64,000 nt of DNA from Oscillibacter sp. UBA6647 (GCA_002455655.1 DKLF01000097.1:1-64000), one strand, 5' to 3'; positions 6,665 to 16,195 are shown, counted from the first letter of the stretch. Notes: generated by a model not told the origin, from the letters alone. Numbers and translations: made by a program.

Positions 6665-8815
6665 ATGTCAACGATTATCACCAAGCGTCAATACCCCGGC
6701 TACCGCAAGTACGAGATGGACTTGGCGGGCCGTCCCCTCACGATGGAGGTCGGCAAGCTGGCGGAACTGGCCAACGCCGCCGTCATGGTGGGCTACGGAG
6801 ACACCCGCGTGCTGTGCTGCGTCACCGCCGCCGCCCGTCCCCGGGACGGAATTGACTTCTTCCCCCTGAGCGTGGACTTTGAGGAGAAGCTGTACTCCGT
6901 GGGCCGCATTCCTGGCTCCTTTAACCGGCGTGAGGGCCGCCCCGGCGAAAAGGGCGTTCTGACCTCCCGTGTCATTGACCGCCCTATCCGCCCCCTGTTC
7001 CCCCACGATTTCCGCAACGACGTGTCCGTGATGTGCACAGTCATGAGCGTGGACCGGGACTGCTCTCCCGAAATTGCCGCCCTCATCGGCACCTCCGCCG
7101 CCCTTGCCATCTCCGACATTCCGTGGAATGGCCCCGTGTCCGCGCTGAAGGTGGGCCTTGTGGACGGGAAACTGGTGTTCAACCCTAACGCCGAGGATCA
7201 CAAGGTTTCCGATCTGGACGTGACCGTGGTTTCCACGGGCAAAAAGGTGGTCATGATCGAGGCCGGCGCCAACGAAGTGAGCAATGACACCATGTACGAG
7301 GCCATTCGCATGGCCCACGAGGAGAATCAGAAGCAGATTGCCCTGATCAACCAGATGGTGAGCGAAATCGGCAAGGCCAAGTTCGAGTATCCCCACGCCG
7401 ACTTCAATCAGGAGCTGTTTGACAAAATCGTGGCCGCCACCATGGACGACGCCAAGGCCGCCATGGACACCGACGACAAAAACATCCGGGAGAGCCGCTG
7501 GAACCAGCTCATTGAGAAGTGGCACGGTTTGTTCCTTGAGGAATACCCCAATATGGACCAGTATCTGGACGAGATCACCTATAAGTTCCAGAAGAAGATC
7601 GTCAAGGCCTGGCTGCTGGAAGGCCACCGGGTCGATGGCCGCAAGAGCAACGAAATTCGCGCGCTGGACGCCGAAGTGGGCATTCTTCCCCGGGTTCACG
7701 GCTCCGGCCTGTTCACCCGCGGCCAGACGCAGGTGCTTTCCGCTTGCACGCTGGACACTCTCTCCGCCAACCAGAAGCTGGACACCATTTGGGAGGAGAC
7801 GGAGAAGCGCTATATGCACCATTACAACTTCCCCGGCTACTCCGTGGGCGAGTCCAAGCCCGCCCGCAGCCCCGGCCGCCGGGAAATCGGCCACGGCGCG
7901 CTTGCCGAGCGGGCGCTGGTACCCGTGCTCCCCTCTGTGGAGGAATTCCCCTATGCCATCCGCGTGGTGAGCGAGGTGGTTTCCTCCAACGGTTCCACCT
8001 CTCAGGGCTCCATCTGCGGCTCCACTCTGGCGCTGATGGATGCGGGCGTGCCCATCAAGGCCCCCGTGGCAGGCATTTCCTGCGGCCTGATTCAGGACGA
8101 CAACGGCGGCTTCACCACCTTTATCGACATTCAGGGCGTGGAGGATTTCCACGGCGAAATGGACTTTAAGGTGGCAGGCACCAAGAAGGGCATCACCGCC
8201 ATTCAGATGGACCTGAAAAACGACGGCCTGACCATGGAGATTATTAAAAACGCGCTGGAAATCACCGGGGACGCACGCATTGAGATTCTGGACCAGGTGA
8301 TGCTGCCCTGCATCTCCGCTCCTCGGGCCGAGGTTTCCCGTTACGCCCCCAAGATGATCACCATGCACATCGACCCGGACCGCATCCGTGAGGTCATCGG
8401 CAAGGGCGGCTCCGTGATTCAGAAAATCGTGGCCGACACCGGCGCGAAAATCGACATCAACGACGACGGCTCCATTTTCATTGCCGCCGCGGATGCCACC
8501 TCCGGCGAAGCCGCCAGAAAATGCATCAATGACATCGTGTTTGTTCCCGAGGTCGGCAAGCTGTATTACGGCCGCGTGGTGCGCCTGATGACCTTCGGCG
8601 CATTTATCGAGATTGCCCCCGGCAAGGACGGCCTGTGCCACATTTCCAAGCTGGCGGACCGCCGCATCGAGAAGGTGGAGGACGCCTGCAAGGTGGGCGA
8701 CATGATGTGGGTCAAGTTCATGGAAATTGACGAGAAGGGCCGCTGGAACCTCTCCCACAGAGACGCCATGAAGGAAATCGAGGAGAAGAAGGCCAAGGGC
8801 GAGCCCATTCAGTAA
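6665..8815 (+). CDS. pnp: Polyribonucleotide nucleotidyltransferase (PNPase)
   Basis: A 716-residue protein with the standard PNPase order: RNase PH domain 1, the helical linker, RNase PH domain 2 (the catalytic half, with the RSPGRREIGHGALAERAL stretch), a KH domain containing VIGKGGSVIQ, and a C-terminal S1 domain (YYGRVVRLMTFGAFIEI). It degrades RNA 3' to 5' using phosphate, in the cytoplasm, and can add tails in reverse. The ATG at 6665 has AAAGGAG at the normal distance. Length and domains are typical and nothing looks damaged. Confidence 0.98.
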   Translation: MSTIITKRQYPGYRKYEMDLAGRPLTMEVGKLAELANAAVMVGYGDTRVLCCVTAAARPRDGIDFFPLSVDFEEKLYSVGRIPGSFNRREGRPGEKGVLTSRVIDRPIRPLFPHDFRNDVSVMCTVMSVDRDCSPEIAALIGTSAALAISDIPWNGPVSALKVGLVDGKLVFNPNAEDHKVSDLDVTVVSTGKKVVMIEAGANEVSNDTMYEAIRMAHEENQKQIALINQMVSEIGKAKFEYPHADFNQELFDKIVAATMDDAKAAMDTDDKNIRESRWNQLIEKWHGLFLEEYPNMDQYLDEITYKFQKKIVKAWLLEGHRVDGRKSNEIRALDAEVGILPRVHGSGLFTRGQTQVLSACTLDTLSANQKLDTIWEETEKRYMHHYNFPGYSVGESKPARSPGRREIGHGALAERALVPVLPSVEEFPYAIRVVSEVVSSNGSTSQGSICGSTLALMDAGVPIKAPVAGISCGLIQDDNGGFTTFIDIQGVEDFHGEMDFKVAGTKKGITAIQMDLKNDGLTMEIIKNALEITGDARIEILDQVMLPCISAPRAEVSRYAPKMITMHIDPDRIREVIGKGGSVIQKIVADTGAKIDINDDGSIFIAAADATSGEAARKCINDIVFVPEVGKLYYGRVVRLMTFGAFIEIAPGKDGLCHISKLADRRIEKVEDACKVGDMMWVKFMEIDEKGRWNLSHRDAMKEIEEKKAKGEPIQ

Positions 8816-8835
8816 TTTTCTTTCCTTTTTGAAAT

Positions 8836-8869
8836 ACGGGGCGGAGCAGTCGCTCCGCCCCGTCGCTTT
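8836..8869 (+). terminator. Terminator after pnp
   Basis: A 12-bp GC-rich stem, ACGGGGCGGAGC / GCTCCGCCCCGT, with a four-base loop is followed by CGCTTTT. The T run is short, so read-through into mnmE is possible. Confidence 0.6.
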
Positions 8870-8895
8870 TGTGCGTTGCACGGAAAGGAGCCGCC

Positions 8896-10275
8896 ATGGA
8901 TACCATTGCCGCCATCGCCACGGGGAAAGCCCCCGTGGCAATCGGCGTGATTCGGATTTCCGGCCCGGAGACGGACGCGGTGGTGGGCCGGGTGTTTCAC
9001 CCGGACTGCCAGAAGGATTTTTCAGTGCTGGAGCCCCGCAAGCTTTTCATGGGCCGGATGCTGGACGCGGAAGGCCGCGTGCTGGACAGCGGCATGGCCG
9101 TCCGTTTCCCCGGCCCCGCCAGCTATACCGGCGAGGACAGCGCGGAACTTCACTGTCACGGTTCCCCCGTGGCGATGGGAGAGCTTTTATTGGCTCTGTT
9201 TGCCGCCGGTGCGCGGCAGGCCCGGCCCGGAGAATTTACCCAGCGGGCCTTTTTAAACGGCAAGTTGGACTTGACGCAGGCAGAGGCCGTCATTGACCTT
9301 ATTGAAGCAGAAAGCCCTGCCGCCGCCCGAAACGCCGCCATGCAGGTAAACGGGGCGCTGGGCCGCAGCCTGTCCGCCGTTTATGAAAACCTGACAGCCA
9401 TTGCCTCTCAATTCTACGCCGTGGTGGACTATCCCGACGAGGACATTGAGGATTTGGACGCAGAGAGACTGACCGCCACTCTCCGGGAATCAGAGGAACT
9501 TCTGGCCCGTTTGCTTGCCACATGGAACCGGGGCCGCCTTTTGAAATCCGGCGTGCGCACTGCCATTATTGGGCGGCCCAACGCGGGAAAATCCTCTCTG
9601 CTGAACGCGCTGGCGGGCTTTGACCGGTGCCTTGTCACTGACGTGCCTGGAACCACGCGGGACACGGTGGAGGAGTCTGTCCTCTGCGGCGGCGCACTGC
9701 TGCGGCTGATCGACACTGCCGGTATCCGGGAGACGGAGGACTTGGTGGAACGGCTGGGGGTGGAGCGGTCTAAGTCTGCCGTGGAGGGAGCCGATCTGGT
9801 CCTCGCCGTGCTGGACGGAACTGCGGAATTTACGAAGGAGGACGGTGCGATTTTGGAGCTGGCAAGCCGCTGCCCCCACTGGCTTTTGATCCTTACCAAA
9901 CAGGATTTGCAAAACAGCGGCGCAGAGATTTTAACCCTTCCCGTGGAGTTGTCAATTTCGCCGGAGAGAATCATCTCCCTCAGCTCCGTCACCGGACAGG
10001 GGCTGGACACGCTGGAATCCGCCGTTGCCGCGCTCTTCCCCGCCGGGACGGAGGACGCCGGATCGCTTTTGACCGATCCCCGGCAGGCGGACGCCGTAGG
10101 CCGGGCCCGGTCCGCTCTTTGCCGGGGGCTGGACGCGCTGCGCGCCGGGCTGACCCCGGACGTGGTTCTGGCAGACACAGAGGAAGCCATGGGCGCAATC
10201 GGGGAGCTGACGGGCCGCACCGCCAAAGAGGACATCGTATCTGCCATCTTCTCCCGGTTCTGCGTCGGCAAGTAG
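8896..10275 (+). CDS. mnmE: tRNA uridine-5-carboxymethylaminomethyl modification GTPase MnmE
   Basis: The protein is 459 residues when started at the ATG at 8896, which follows AAAGGAG; an upstream TTG would add nine residues and lacks a ribosome site. The N-terminal folate-binding domain begins DTIAAIATGKAPVAIGVIRISG. The G domain shows GRPNAGKSS at 226-234, DTAG at 273-276 and TKQD at 334-337, and the protein ends in the family's CxGK motif (CVGK, 456-459). With MnmG it installs the cmnm5 group on U34 of certain tRNAs. MnmG usually lies beside it near the origin, but it is not in this window. Confidence 0.97.
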   Translation: MDTIAAIATGKAPVAIGVIRISGPETDAVVGRVFHPDCQKDFSVLEPRKLFMGRMLDAEGRVLDSGMAVRFPGPASYTGEDSAELHCHGSPVAMGELLLALFAAGARQARPGEFTQRAFLNGKLDLTQAEAVIDLIEAESPAAARNAAMQVNGALGRSLSAVYENLTAIASQFYAVVDYPDEDIEDLDAERLTATLRESEELLARLLATWNRGRLLKSGVRTAIIGRPNAGKSSLLNALAGFDRCLVTDVPGTTRDTVEESVLCGGALLRLIDTAGIRETEDLVERLGVERSKSAVEGADLVLAVLDGTAEFTKEDGAILELASRCPHWLLILTKQDLQNSGAEILTLPVELSISPERIISLSSVTGQGLDTLESAVAALFPAGTEDAGSLLTDPRQADAVGRARSALCRGLDALRAGLTPDVVLADTEEAMGAIGELTGRTAKEDIVSAIFSRFCVGK

Positions 10276-10368
10276 TTGGGAGGTTTTTAAAGCTTTGGCA
10301 GGACACACAGCCGGGGAGGCTCGCCTGCTTTGCCAGCCCTATCTGATATTGGTTTCCGCAAAATACGA

Positions 10369-10397
10369 TTTACAAAACCAGATAATTGTGGTATTCT
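10369..10397 (+). promoter_or_regulatory. Sigma-A promoter before the DUF1836 gene
   Basis: TTTACA, 17 bases, TATTCT. The transcript would begin close to an ATG at 10406, which argues for the downstream ATG at 10436 as the translation start. Confidence 0.55.
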
Positions 10398-10435
10398 CTC
10401 TGTAAATGAAGCCCATTTTGAGAGGGGGACGCATA

Positions 10436-11008
10436 ATGGAGGATCAGACGCACTTACAGGCGCGTTTGCGGGAGCAGCGCCCAGTGGATTGGGACCAGCT
10501 TCCCGACTTTTCCCTGTACATGGATCAGGTACTCAGCTATATGGACCGGCAGGTTCTGCGCTTTGACGGGGACGACGGACTGACCGCCGCCATGGTGAAC
10601 AACTACACCAAGGCCGGGCTGCTCCCCCGCGCCGATGGGAAGAAATACAGCCGGGAGCATCTGGCATATCTTACGGTGATCTGCGTGCTCAAGCAGGTCT
10701 TTTCCGCCAAGGACATGAACCTTTTGCTGGATCAGGAGCTGAAGGACTCCGGCAGCGTGGAGGCAGGCTACCGCACTTTCTGCCGCAGCCTGGACTCCTC
10801 CATGGCGCTTACCGCCGGCCAGATGGACCAGCACCAAGACCCGGAAAAGCTGGCGGACTCGGCCATTCACTTTGCTCTTTTAAGCTATGCCGCCGGGGCG
10901 GCCAGCCGCCGGTATGTGACGCTGCTGCGCCACCGCCGGGGCGAGATGGAGGAAAAGCCGGTCCGCGAGAAGCGGAGTCGGCAGAAGAAAGAGGAGGATG
11001 CGGAATGA
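10436..11008 (+). CDS. DUF1836 domain protein, putative transcription regulator
   Basis: A 190-residue protein with the DUF1836 pattern LPDFSLYMDQVLSYMDRQ followed by a winged MerR-like helix region (AAMVNNYTKAGLLPRADG, then YSREHLAYLTVICVLKQ). The Val-Asn-Asn-Tyr...Gly-Leu turn resembles the DNA-reading head of MerR-type proteins, so a regulatory role is likely but not shown. The C terminus is highly charged (RHRRGEMEEKPVREKRSRQ). The start is set by GAGAGGGGGA before 10436. Its last four bases overlap the start of the DegV gene, so the two are translated together. Confidence 0.75.
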   Translation: MEDQTHLQARLREQRPVDWDQLPDFSLYMDQVLSYMDRQVLRFDGDDGLTAAMVNNYTKAGLLPRADGKKYSREHLAYLTVICVLKQVFSAKDMNLLLDQELKDSGSVEAGYRTFCRSLDSSMALTAGQMDQHQDPEKLADSAIHFALLSYAAGAASRRYVTLLRHRRGEMEEKPVREKRSRQKKEEDAE

Positions 11009-11886
11009 TGCGCGATTTTGTAATTTTGACCGACAGTAGCTGCGACCTGTCCGCCGACATGGCGGCAGAGCTGGAGCTGGAGGTTCTTCCCCTGAGCTTT
11101 CATATCGGGGAGCAGGAATATCACAATTATCTGGACGGGCGCGAGCTTGGCTTTTTGGAGTTTTTTGAAAAGATACGCGCAGGAGAGACAGGCACCACCT
11201 CCGCCATCAACGTGGGCGCTTTCGAGGCAAAAATGCGGGAGATTCTCTCTCAGGGAAAGGACATTTTGTGCCTGAGCTTTTCCTCGGGCCTGTCCACCAC
11301 CCATCAGTCCGCCGCCATTGCGGCGGATGACCTGCGGCCGGAGTTTCCAGAGGCCAAAATTTACGTGGTGGACTCTTTGTGCGCCTCAATGGGGCAGGGA
11401 CTGTTTGTATGGCTTTGCGCCGGGCAGAAGAAGGCCGGAAAAAGCATCGACGAGGTGCTGGCCTATGCGGAGGAAGAAAAATATCATGTGTGCCACTGGT
11501 TCACGGTGGACGATTTGAACCACCTGAAGCGAGGCGGCCGCATCAGCGCCACCACCGCCTTATTTGGCACGATGCTGTCCATCAAGCCCGTGATGCACAT
11601 GGACAACGAGGGACATCTTATCCCTGTCAGCAAGGCCCGGGGCCGCAGGGCTTCTTTGATGACACTGGTGGACGAAATGGAGCGCCTTTCCGTAAATCCC
11701 GCCCAGCAGACTATCTTTATCAGCCACGGAGACTGCTATGACGACGCGAAGCTGGTGGCCGACGAGATTACCCGCCGCTTCGGCACACCCAGTGAAAATA
11801 TACATATCAATTACGTAGGCCCTGTCATCGGCAGCCACACGGGCTGCGGCGTGGTGGCGCTGTTTTTCCTTGGCACGGAGCGCTGA
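11005..11886 (+). CDS. DegV family fatty-acid-binding protein
   Basis: A 293-residue DegV protein. It opens with VILTDSSCDL, has the TSAINVGAFEA and LSFSSGLSTTHQSA lipid-head-group segments, and the conserved VDSLCASMGQG loop. DegV (FakB-type) proteins hold one fatty acid in a buried pocket and present it to the kinase FakA for phosphorylation, feeding membrane lipid synthesis. No fakA is nearby. The start overlaps the stop of the DUF1836 gene (ATGA). Length and motifs are normal. Confidence 0.92.
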   Translation: MMRDFVILTDSSCDLSADMAAELELEVLPLSFHIGEQEYHNYLDGRELGFLEFFEKIRAGETGTTSAINVGAFEAKMREILSQGKDILCLSFSSGLSTTHQSAAIAADDLRPEFPEAKIYVVDSLCASMGQGLFVWLCAGQKKAGKSIDEVLAYAEEEKYHVCHWFTVDDLNHLKRGGRISATTALFGTMLSIKPVMHMDNEGHLIPVSKARGRRASLMTLVDEMERLSVNPAQQTIFISHGDCYDDAKLVADEITRRFGTPSENIHINYVGPVIGSHTGCGVVALFFLGTER

Positions 11887-11968
11887 GAAACCGGGGCCCG
11901 ACAGGACCCCCGCACAGGCCAATTAAAATACGGTCCGTCGAGGCGGATGAAACGGGAGGCGCAGCCTG

Positions 11969-12928
11969 ATGAACTGGCTGGAGGTCCATATAGATACAAA
12001 CCACGAGGGGTTGGAGGCAACGGAGGCATTTCTCTCGGGCCTTGGCATCGACGGCGTGGTAGTTGACGATGAAACAGAGTTTCACACATTTTTGGAGGAA
12101 AACCGGCAGAGCTGGGATTACGTGGACGAAGACCTCTTGAAAAAGGAGTCCGGCGTGTCTCGCATTACCTTTTACTTAGAGGAGAACGAGGCGGGCTTTG
12201 CCCAACTGGGAGAGGTTCGCATTGCTTTGGAAGAATTCAGGCGCACCCATTCCGGCTGCGGGACGCTTTTGATGACGATGGAATCCCTGAAGGAAGAGGA
12301 CTGGGCCTACGGCTGGCAAAAGTATTATAAGCCCCTGAACATCGGAAGCCGCCTGCTGGTGATTCCCCAGTGGGAACAGGACACTGTGAATCCCGGGGAC
12401 CGGGTGCCTCTTATTCTGGACCCCGGCCTTGCCTTCGGCACCGGGAGCCACGCCACCACCCGACTGTGCCTTGAGGCATTGGAGCAGGCGGTGAAACCCG
12501 GCGATACCGTGCTGGATTTGGGCTGCGGCAGCGGCATTCTCTCCATCGCGGCACTGAAGCTGGGGGCCGCCTCCGCCACAGCGGTGGACATTGACGCAAA
12601 CTGCATCAACGTTGCCTATGAAAATGCGGCGCTCAACGGCGTGGGCCGGGACCGGTATACCGTCCTCTCCGGCGACGTGTTGGGTGATGAGGGCCTCGTT
12701 TCCTCCCTTGGCGGAAATTACGACATTGTGACGGCCAACATCGTGGCGGACGTGATTTTGGGCCTTGCGCCCATGGCGCGGCAATTTTTAAAGCCACGGG
12801 GCCTGTTCCTGTGCTCCGGAATCATTGACGACCGGGCTGTGGAGGTGGCGGACGGACTGCGCCGCTGCGGCTGGGCGATTCTGGAATCCCACGAAGACGG
12901 CGGCTGGTTCGCCTTTGTCTGCCGCTGA
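11969..12928 (+). CDS. prmA: Ribosomal protein L11 methyltransferase
   Basis: A 319-residue PrmA. The N-terminal substrate-recognition domain begins NWLEVHI, the catalytic domain has LDPGLAFGTGSHATT, the SAM-binding motif VLDLGCGSGILS near 181-192, and the NIVADVI motif that replaces NPPY in this enzyme. It trimethylates L11 of the 50S subunit. The ATG at 11969 follows GGGAGG at a slightly long spacing. It is ten bases ahead of the BASS transporter gene, so the two may be one transcript. Confidence 0.95.
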   Translation: MNWLEVHIDTNHEGLEATEAFLSGLGIDGVVVDDETEFHTFLEENRQSWDYVDEDLLKKESGVSRITFYLEENEAGFAQLGEVRIALEEFRRTHSGCGTLLMTMESLKEEDWAYGWQKYYKPLNIGSRLLVIPQWEQDTVNPGDRVPLILDPGLAFGTGSHATTRLCLEALEQAVKPGDTVLDLGCGSGILSIAALKLGAASATAVDIDANCINVAYENAALNGVGRDRYTVLSGDVLGDEGLVSSLGGNYDIVTANIVADVILGLAPMARQFLKPRGLFLCSGIIDDRAVEVADGLRRCGWAILESHEDGGWFAFVCR

Positions 12929-12937
12929 GGGGGATGC

Positions 12938-13933
12938 ATGGAAAAACTGCAAAAGCTCGACCGGTTTCTTTCGGATAAGATTCTCTGGTTTACCATCGCC
13001 TCCCTGCTGCTAGGCATCTTTTTCTGCAAGCCCTTCAGCGTGCTGGTCCCCTTTACGCCCGTGATTTTTGCAGCCATGACGTTTATCAACACGCTGGGAT
13101 GCAGTTTTCGGCAGATTGGACATGTGGCAACCCACCCCATCCCCGTGCTGGTAGTTTTGGTACTGCTGCATCTGGTGGTTCCGGTTTTATGTCTGGGACT
13201 TTGCACTCCGCTGTTTCCGGACAATCCGCTGTTTACCACCGGGCTGGTGCTGAACTTTGTGCTGCCCACCGGTGTAGTTTCCCTGATGTGGGTGACCATT
13301 GGCCGGGGCAACCTGCCCCTGTGCCTGTCGGCCCTGCTGCTGGACACGCTGCTCTCCCCTCTTATGGTTCCTTTAAGCATGAAGCTGCTGGTGGGCTCTA
13401 TGGTGGTGATGGACGCATCGGGCATGATGAAGGATCTCCTGTTCATGGTGGCGCTGCCCGCCACCATCGCCCTGCTGTGCCACCGCATCCGGGGCGGACA
13501 GGCCGCGGAACAGTGGAAACCGCGCCTTTCTCCCTTTGCAAAACTTCTGATGTTTCTCATCATCGTCTCCAATGCCACAGGCGTGGCTCCGTTTTTGAAA
13601 TCTGTCACCCCCACTCTGCTGGCGGTCATTGTGGTGCTGGTTGGCCTGTCCGTGTTTTCCTACTTTCTGGGCTGGTTTGTATCCCACCGCCTGATGCGGT
13701 TGGACTTCCCCTCTGTGCAGACTGTGACAATTGTCACCGGCGCTCGGAACATCAGCGCAGGCGCTGTGCTGGCAGCGCAGTATTTTCCCCCGGACGTGCT
13801 GTTTCCCGTGGCCTTTGCTCCGATTTTTACCCAGATTATGATGGCTGTTGCGGTGAAGCTTCTGCGAAGAACCAAAGCCGGACAGGCGGATCAGGCGGCT
13901 TGGGAGGCAGAATCGGCGTCTGCGCCCCAGTAA
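12938..13933 (+). CDS. Bile acid:sodium symporter (BASS/SBF) family transporter
   Basis: A 331-residue integral membrane protein with nine to ten hydrophobic segments between residues 15 and 305. The GLVLNFVLPTGVVSLMWVTIGRG segment and the later TGARNISAGAVLAAQYFPP segment match the two crossover regions that bind sodium and substrate in SBF/ASBT proteins. Family members move organic anions with sodium; the true substrate in bacteria is often not a bile acid. The C-terminal 25 residues are soluble and Gln/Ala rich. It ends in a strong terminator, closing the prmA unit. Confidence 0.85.
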   Translation: MEKLQKLDRFLSDKILWFTIASLLLGIFFCKPFSVLVPFTPVIFAAMTFINTLGCSFRQIGHVATHPIPVLVVLVLLHLVVPVLCLGLCTPLFPDNPLFTTGLVLNFVLPTGVVSLMWVTIGRGNLPLCLSALLLDTLLSPLMVPLSMKLLVGSMVVMDASGMMKDLLFMVALPATIALLCHRIRGGQAAEQWKPRLSPFAKLLMFLIIVSNATGVAPFLKSVTPTLLAVIVVLVGLSVFSYFLGWFVSHRLMRLDFPSVQTVTIVTGARNISAGAVLAAQYFPPDVLFPVAFAPIFTQIMMAVAVKLLRRTKAGQADQAAWEAESASAPQ

Positions 13934-13957
13934 AGGCTTTCTCCGAATGCATCCGTT

Positions 13958-13996
13958 CCCCCAAAGCAGCTGAGCTGCTTTGGGGGCTTTTTTGTT
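13958..13996 (+). terminator. Rho-independent terminator after the BASS transporter
   Basis: Arms CCCCCAAAGCAGC and GCTGCTTTGGGGG pair perfectly around TGA and are followed by CTTTTTTGTTTT. Confidence 0.92.
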
Positions 13997-14137
13997 TTCA
14001 AAGAGCGCCGCAAGCAAAATTCCCTCATATCCGCAGCACCTCTTTCATACGCTGGGAATATCATAAATCAAGCGGGCGAAGGTTGACGTGCGTTTTGCTG
14101 TCAACGCCCCCGGTGTCGGATATAAGGAGGATGCGGT

Positions 14138-14386
14138 ATGCGAAAAATGCCGACAACAAGACCGCCCAACACGGTCCCGACCTACTGCCGGATTCTGCGG
14201 GGAACCGGCCCCGCTTCCATTCGCCAGCATGTGGGCTATCTTGTCTATATATGGACCGTCTACGGCGACGGCTTTTGGATGTACCCCACGGAGGTACACG
14301 GTGGAATTCTGTACGGCTACATATGGAAATCAGCCCATTATGAATATTCCCAGTTGCGCGTCTCACTGGTAGACTGCCTTTATTAA
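14138..14386 (+). CDS. Small unknown protein ahead of the subtilase array
   Basis: An 82-residue reading frame starting MRKMPTTRPP behind an excellent ribosome site (TAAGGAGG, seven bases before the ATG at 14138). The centre is rich in aromatic residues (GYLVYIWTVYGDGFWMYP, then LYGYIWK). I do not recognise the family. There is no signal peptide or clear membrane span. A longer frame-shifted alternative from 14088 has no ribosome site. It lies 82 bases before four Csp-like proteases in the same direction, so a link to them is a fair guess only. Confidence 0.55.
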   Translation: MRKMPTTRPPNTVPTYCRILRGTGPASIRQHVGYLVYIWTVYGDGFWMYPTEVHGGILYGYIWKSAHYEYSQLRVSLVDCLY

Positions 14387-14467
14387 CGCGCCCGCTGCGC
14401 CCCTCTCGCGCGCGGGCGTTGGTGCTTTGGACCAAAACATATAAGAGTTCATGCAAGGAGGGATTCT

Positions 14468-16195
14468 ATGCCCCCACAGCCGGTGCGCCTTGAGAAGTTG
14501 ACCCGGTTTGAATTCAACGAATTTACCGAAAGCGGCTTGCTGGAGGTCATTGTCAAATACAACGGAAATCTTCTAAGTATCGGCGCGCTGCTTGGCGCCG
14601 ATATTGAACTGCTCAGCCCCGATTACGCCATCATCACCCTGCCGGTGGACCGGCTGGCGGAGCTTTACGGATTTCCGCAGATTGAGTTTATCGAGCTGCC
14701 CAAGGTCCTTACCTTTATGCTGCGGAACAGTTTGGAGAACGCCTGCGTCCCTCCCGTCCAGCGGCCCGACACCTTTGGACTGACGGGCGCCGGGGTCATT
14801 GTGGGCATCATTGATTCCGGCATTGATTACACGCATCCCGACTTTCGGAATCCTGACGGCAGCACTCGGATTCTTTATCTCTGGGACCAGACCGCCGCAG
14901 GGTCGCCTCCGGCAGGCTTTCGCAGCGGCACAGAATACACCAGTATTCAAATTGACGAGGCTTTGGCAAGCCCGAACCCCCGTGCCGTTGTTCCCTCCGT
15001 GGATACTGCGGGCCATGGAACGGCGGTGGCGGGCATTGCCGCCGGAAACGGGGCCTCCAGCGGCGGCGTGGAAGTGGGCGTTGCCCCGAAGGCAAGCCTG
15101 ATTGTGGTAAAACTGGGCCACACAGGAAACGAATCCTTTACCCGTACCACGGAAATTATGCGGGGAGTGAAATACCTGTCTGACAAAGCGTTGGCGCTGA
15201 ACATGCCCCTGAGCATCAATCTCAGCTACGGCACCAACAACGGCTCTCACACCGGCGATTCCCTGTTCGAGCAGTACTTAAACTCTATGTGTGAGCGCTG
15301 GAAAACCGTTATGTCCGTGGCCACCGGAAACGAGGGCGGTGCGTCTCACCACTACCATGGAAAGCTTTCGGCCAACGAGACTTCCACCATCGAGTTCGCC
15401 GTCACGGGTCTTCCCCGGCGGCTTTACATGACCCTGTGGAAAAATTTTGCAGACACCGTTACGTATGAGCTGCTCAGCCCCAGCGGAAGGTCCACGGGGA
15501 TTATCCAGTCCCTGCAAAGCGTTACCCATACGACGCTGGACGGCACGGAAATCTCTGTTATTTACGCCCAGCCCAACCACTACACCGTTCAGCAGGAGGT
15601 CTACTTTCTCTTTTCCACGCTGGGAACAGGCGTCTCTTCGGGGGTGTGGCGATTGATTGCCCGGGCGGGTGAAATTGTGGACGGAGAGTTTAACATCTGG
15701 CTTCCCACCGTGGAGGATGTGACCCGAAACACGGCCTTTCTCCGGGCCGACGTGAATCTCACGCTGACCCTGCCCTCCACCGTCCAGAATGTAATTTCCG
15801 TGGGGGGGTACAACGCGATGCTGCGCATCGCCACCGTGTTTTCCGGGCGGGGCGCCTTGGGTGAAAACGGCCTGCGCATCAAGCCCGATCTGGTGGCGCC
15901 CAGCGTCAGCGTCCTTACCACCCGGGCCGGCGGCGGGTATGACGCCTATACCGGCACCAGTATGGCCGCCCCCTTTGTAACGGGGGCGGCGGCCCTGATG
16001 ATGGAGTGGGGCATTGTCATGGGAAACGACCCGTTTTTATATGGCCAGCGAGTGAAGGCCTTTTTACGCAAAAGTGCCAACCGGCAGTTTTCAGCCGTGT
16101 TCCCCAGCAACCAGTGGGGCTACGGTGCGCTGAGCGTTTGCGAAGCCATGGGAGATTTGGTGGAATATACAAGGACGGGGGGCGCGTTTTCATGA
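14468..16195 (+). CDS. Csp-like subtilase, copy 1 (spore germination protease family)
   Basis: A 575-residue S8 peptidase of the CspA/B-like group. An N-terminal prodomain-like segment (about 1-100, with VIVKYNGNLL and YAIITLPV) precedes the catalytic domain. The triad is Asp116 (IIDSGIDYTHPDF), His183 (GHGTAVAG) and Ser498 (GTSMAAP), with the oxyanion Asn in SVATGNEGG. Between His and Ser lies an inserted beta-rich domain of about 150 residues (near 300-450), the jelly-roll mark of Csp proteins. There is no signal peptide, as in Csp proteins, which act inside the spore to activate SleC. The start follows AAGGAGG. It overlaps copy 2 by four bases. Its N terminus differs from the other three copies. 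Confidence 0.88.
   Translation: MPPQPVRLEKLTRFEFNEFTESGLLEVIVKYNGNLLSIGALLGADIELLSPDYAIITLPVDRLAELYGFPQIEFIELPKVLTFMLRNSLENACVPPVQRPDTFGLTGAGVIVGIIDSGIDYTHPDFRNPDGSTRILYLWDQTAAGSPPAGFRSGTEYTSIQIDEALASPNPRAVVPSVDTAGHGTAVAGIAAGNGASSGGVEVGVAPKASLIVVKLGHTGNESFTRTTEIMRGVKYLSDKALALNMPLSINLSYGTNNGSHTGDSLFEQYLNSMCERWKTVMSVATGNEGGASHHYHGKLSANETSTIEFAVTGLPRRLYMTLWKNFADTVTYELLSPSGRSTGIIQSLQSVTHTTLDGTEISVIYAQPNHYTVQQEVYFLFSTLGTGVSSGVWRLIARAGEIVDGEFNIWLPTVEDVTRNTAFLRADVNLTLTLPSTVQNVISVGGYNAMLRIATVFSGRGALGENGLRIKPDLVAPSVSVLTTRAGGGYDAYTGTSMAAPFVTGAAALMMEWGIVMGNDPFLYGQRVKAFLRKSANRQFSAVFPSNQWGYGALSVCEAMGDLVEYTRTGGAFS

Noticed and set aside
6668..8941. A very long open frame on the strand opposite pnp
   Set aside because: It is a codon-bias shadow of a high-GC gene: His/Gly/Val-rich, no ribosome site, and pnp is certain. 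The same holds for long frames opposite the CoA-transferase, serS, glyS, hisS and the subtilases.
14039..14075. TTTCATA...CATAAATC resembling a sporulation sigma-E or sigma-K promoter before the subtilase array
   Set aside because: The spacing between the two halves is too short for sigma-E and the match to sigma-K is weak, so I do not call it, although sporulation control would be expected.
14388..14420. GC-rich imperfect inverted repeat after the 82-residue gene as a terminator
   Set aside because: The arms pair only partly and no T run follows.
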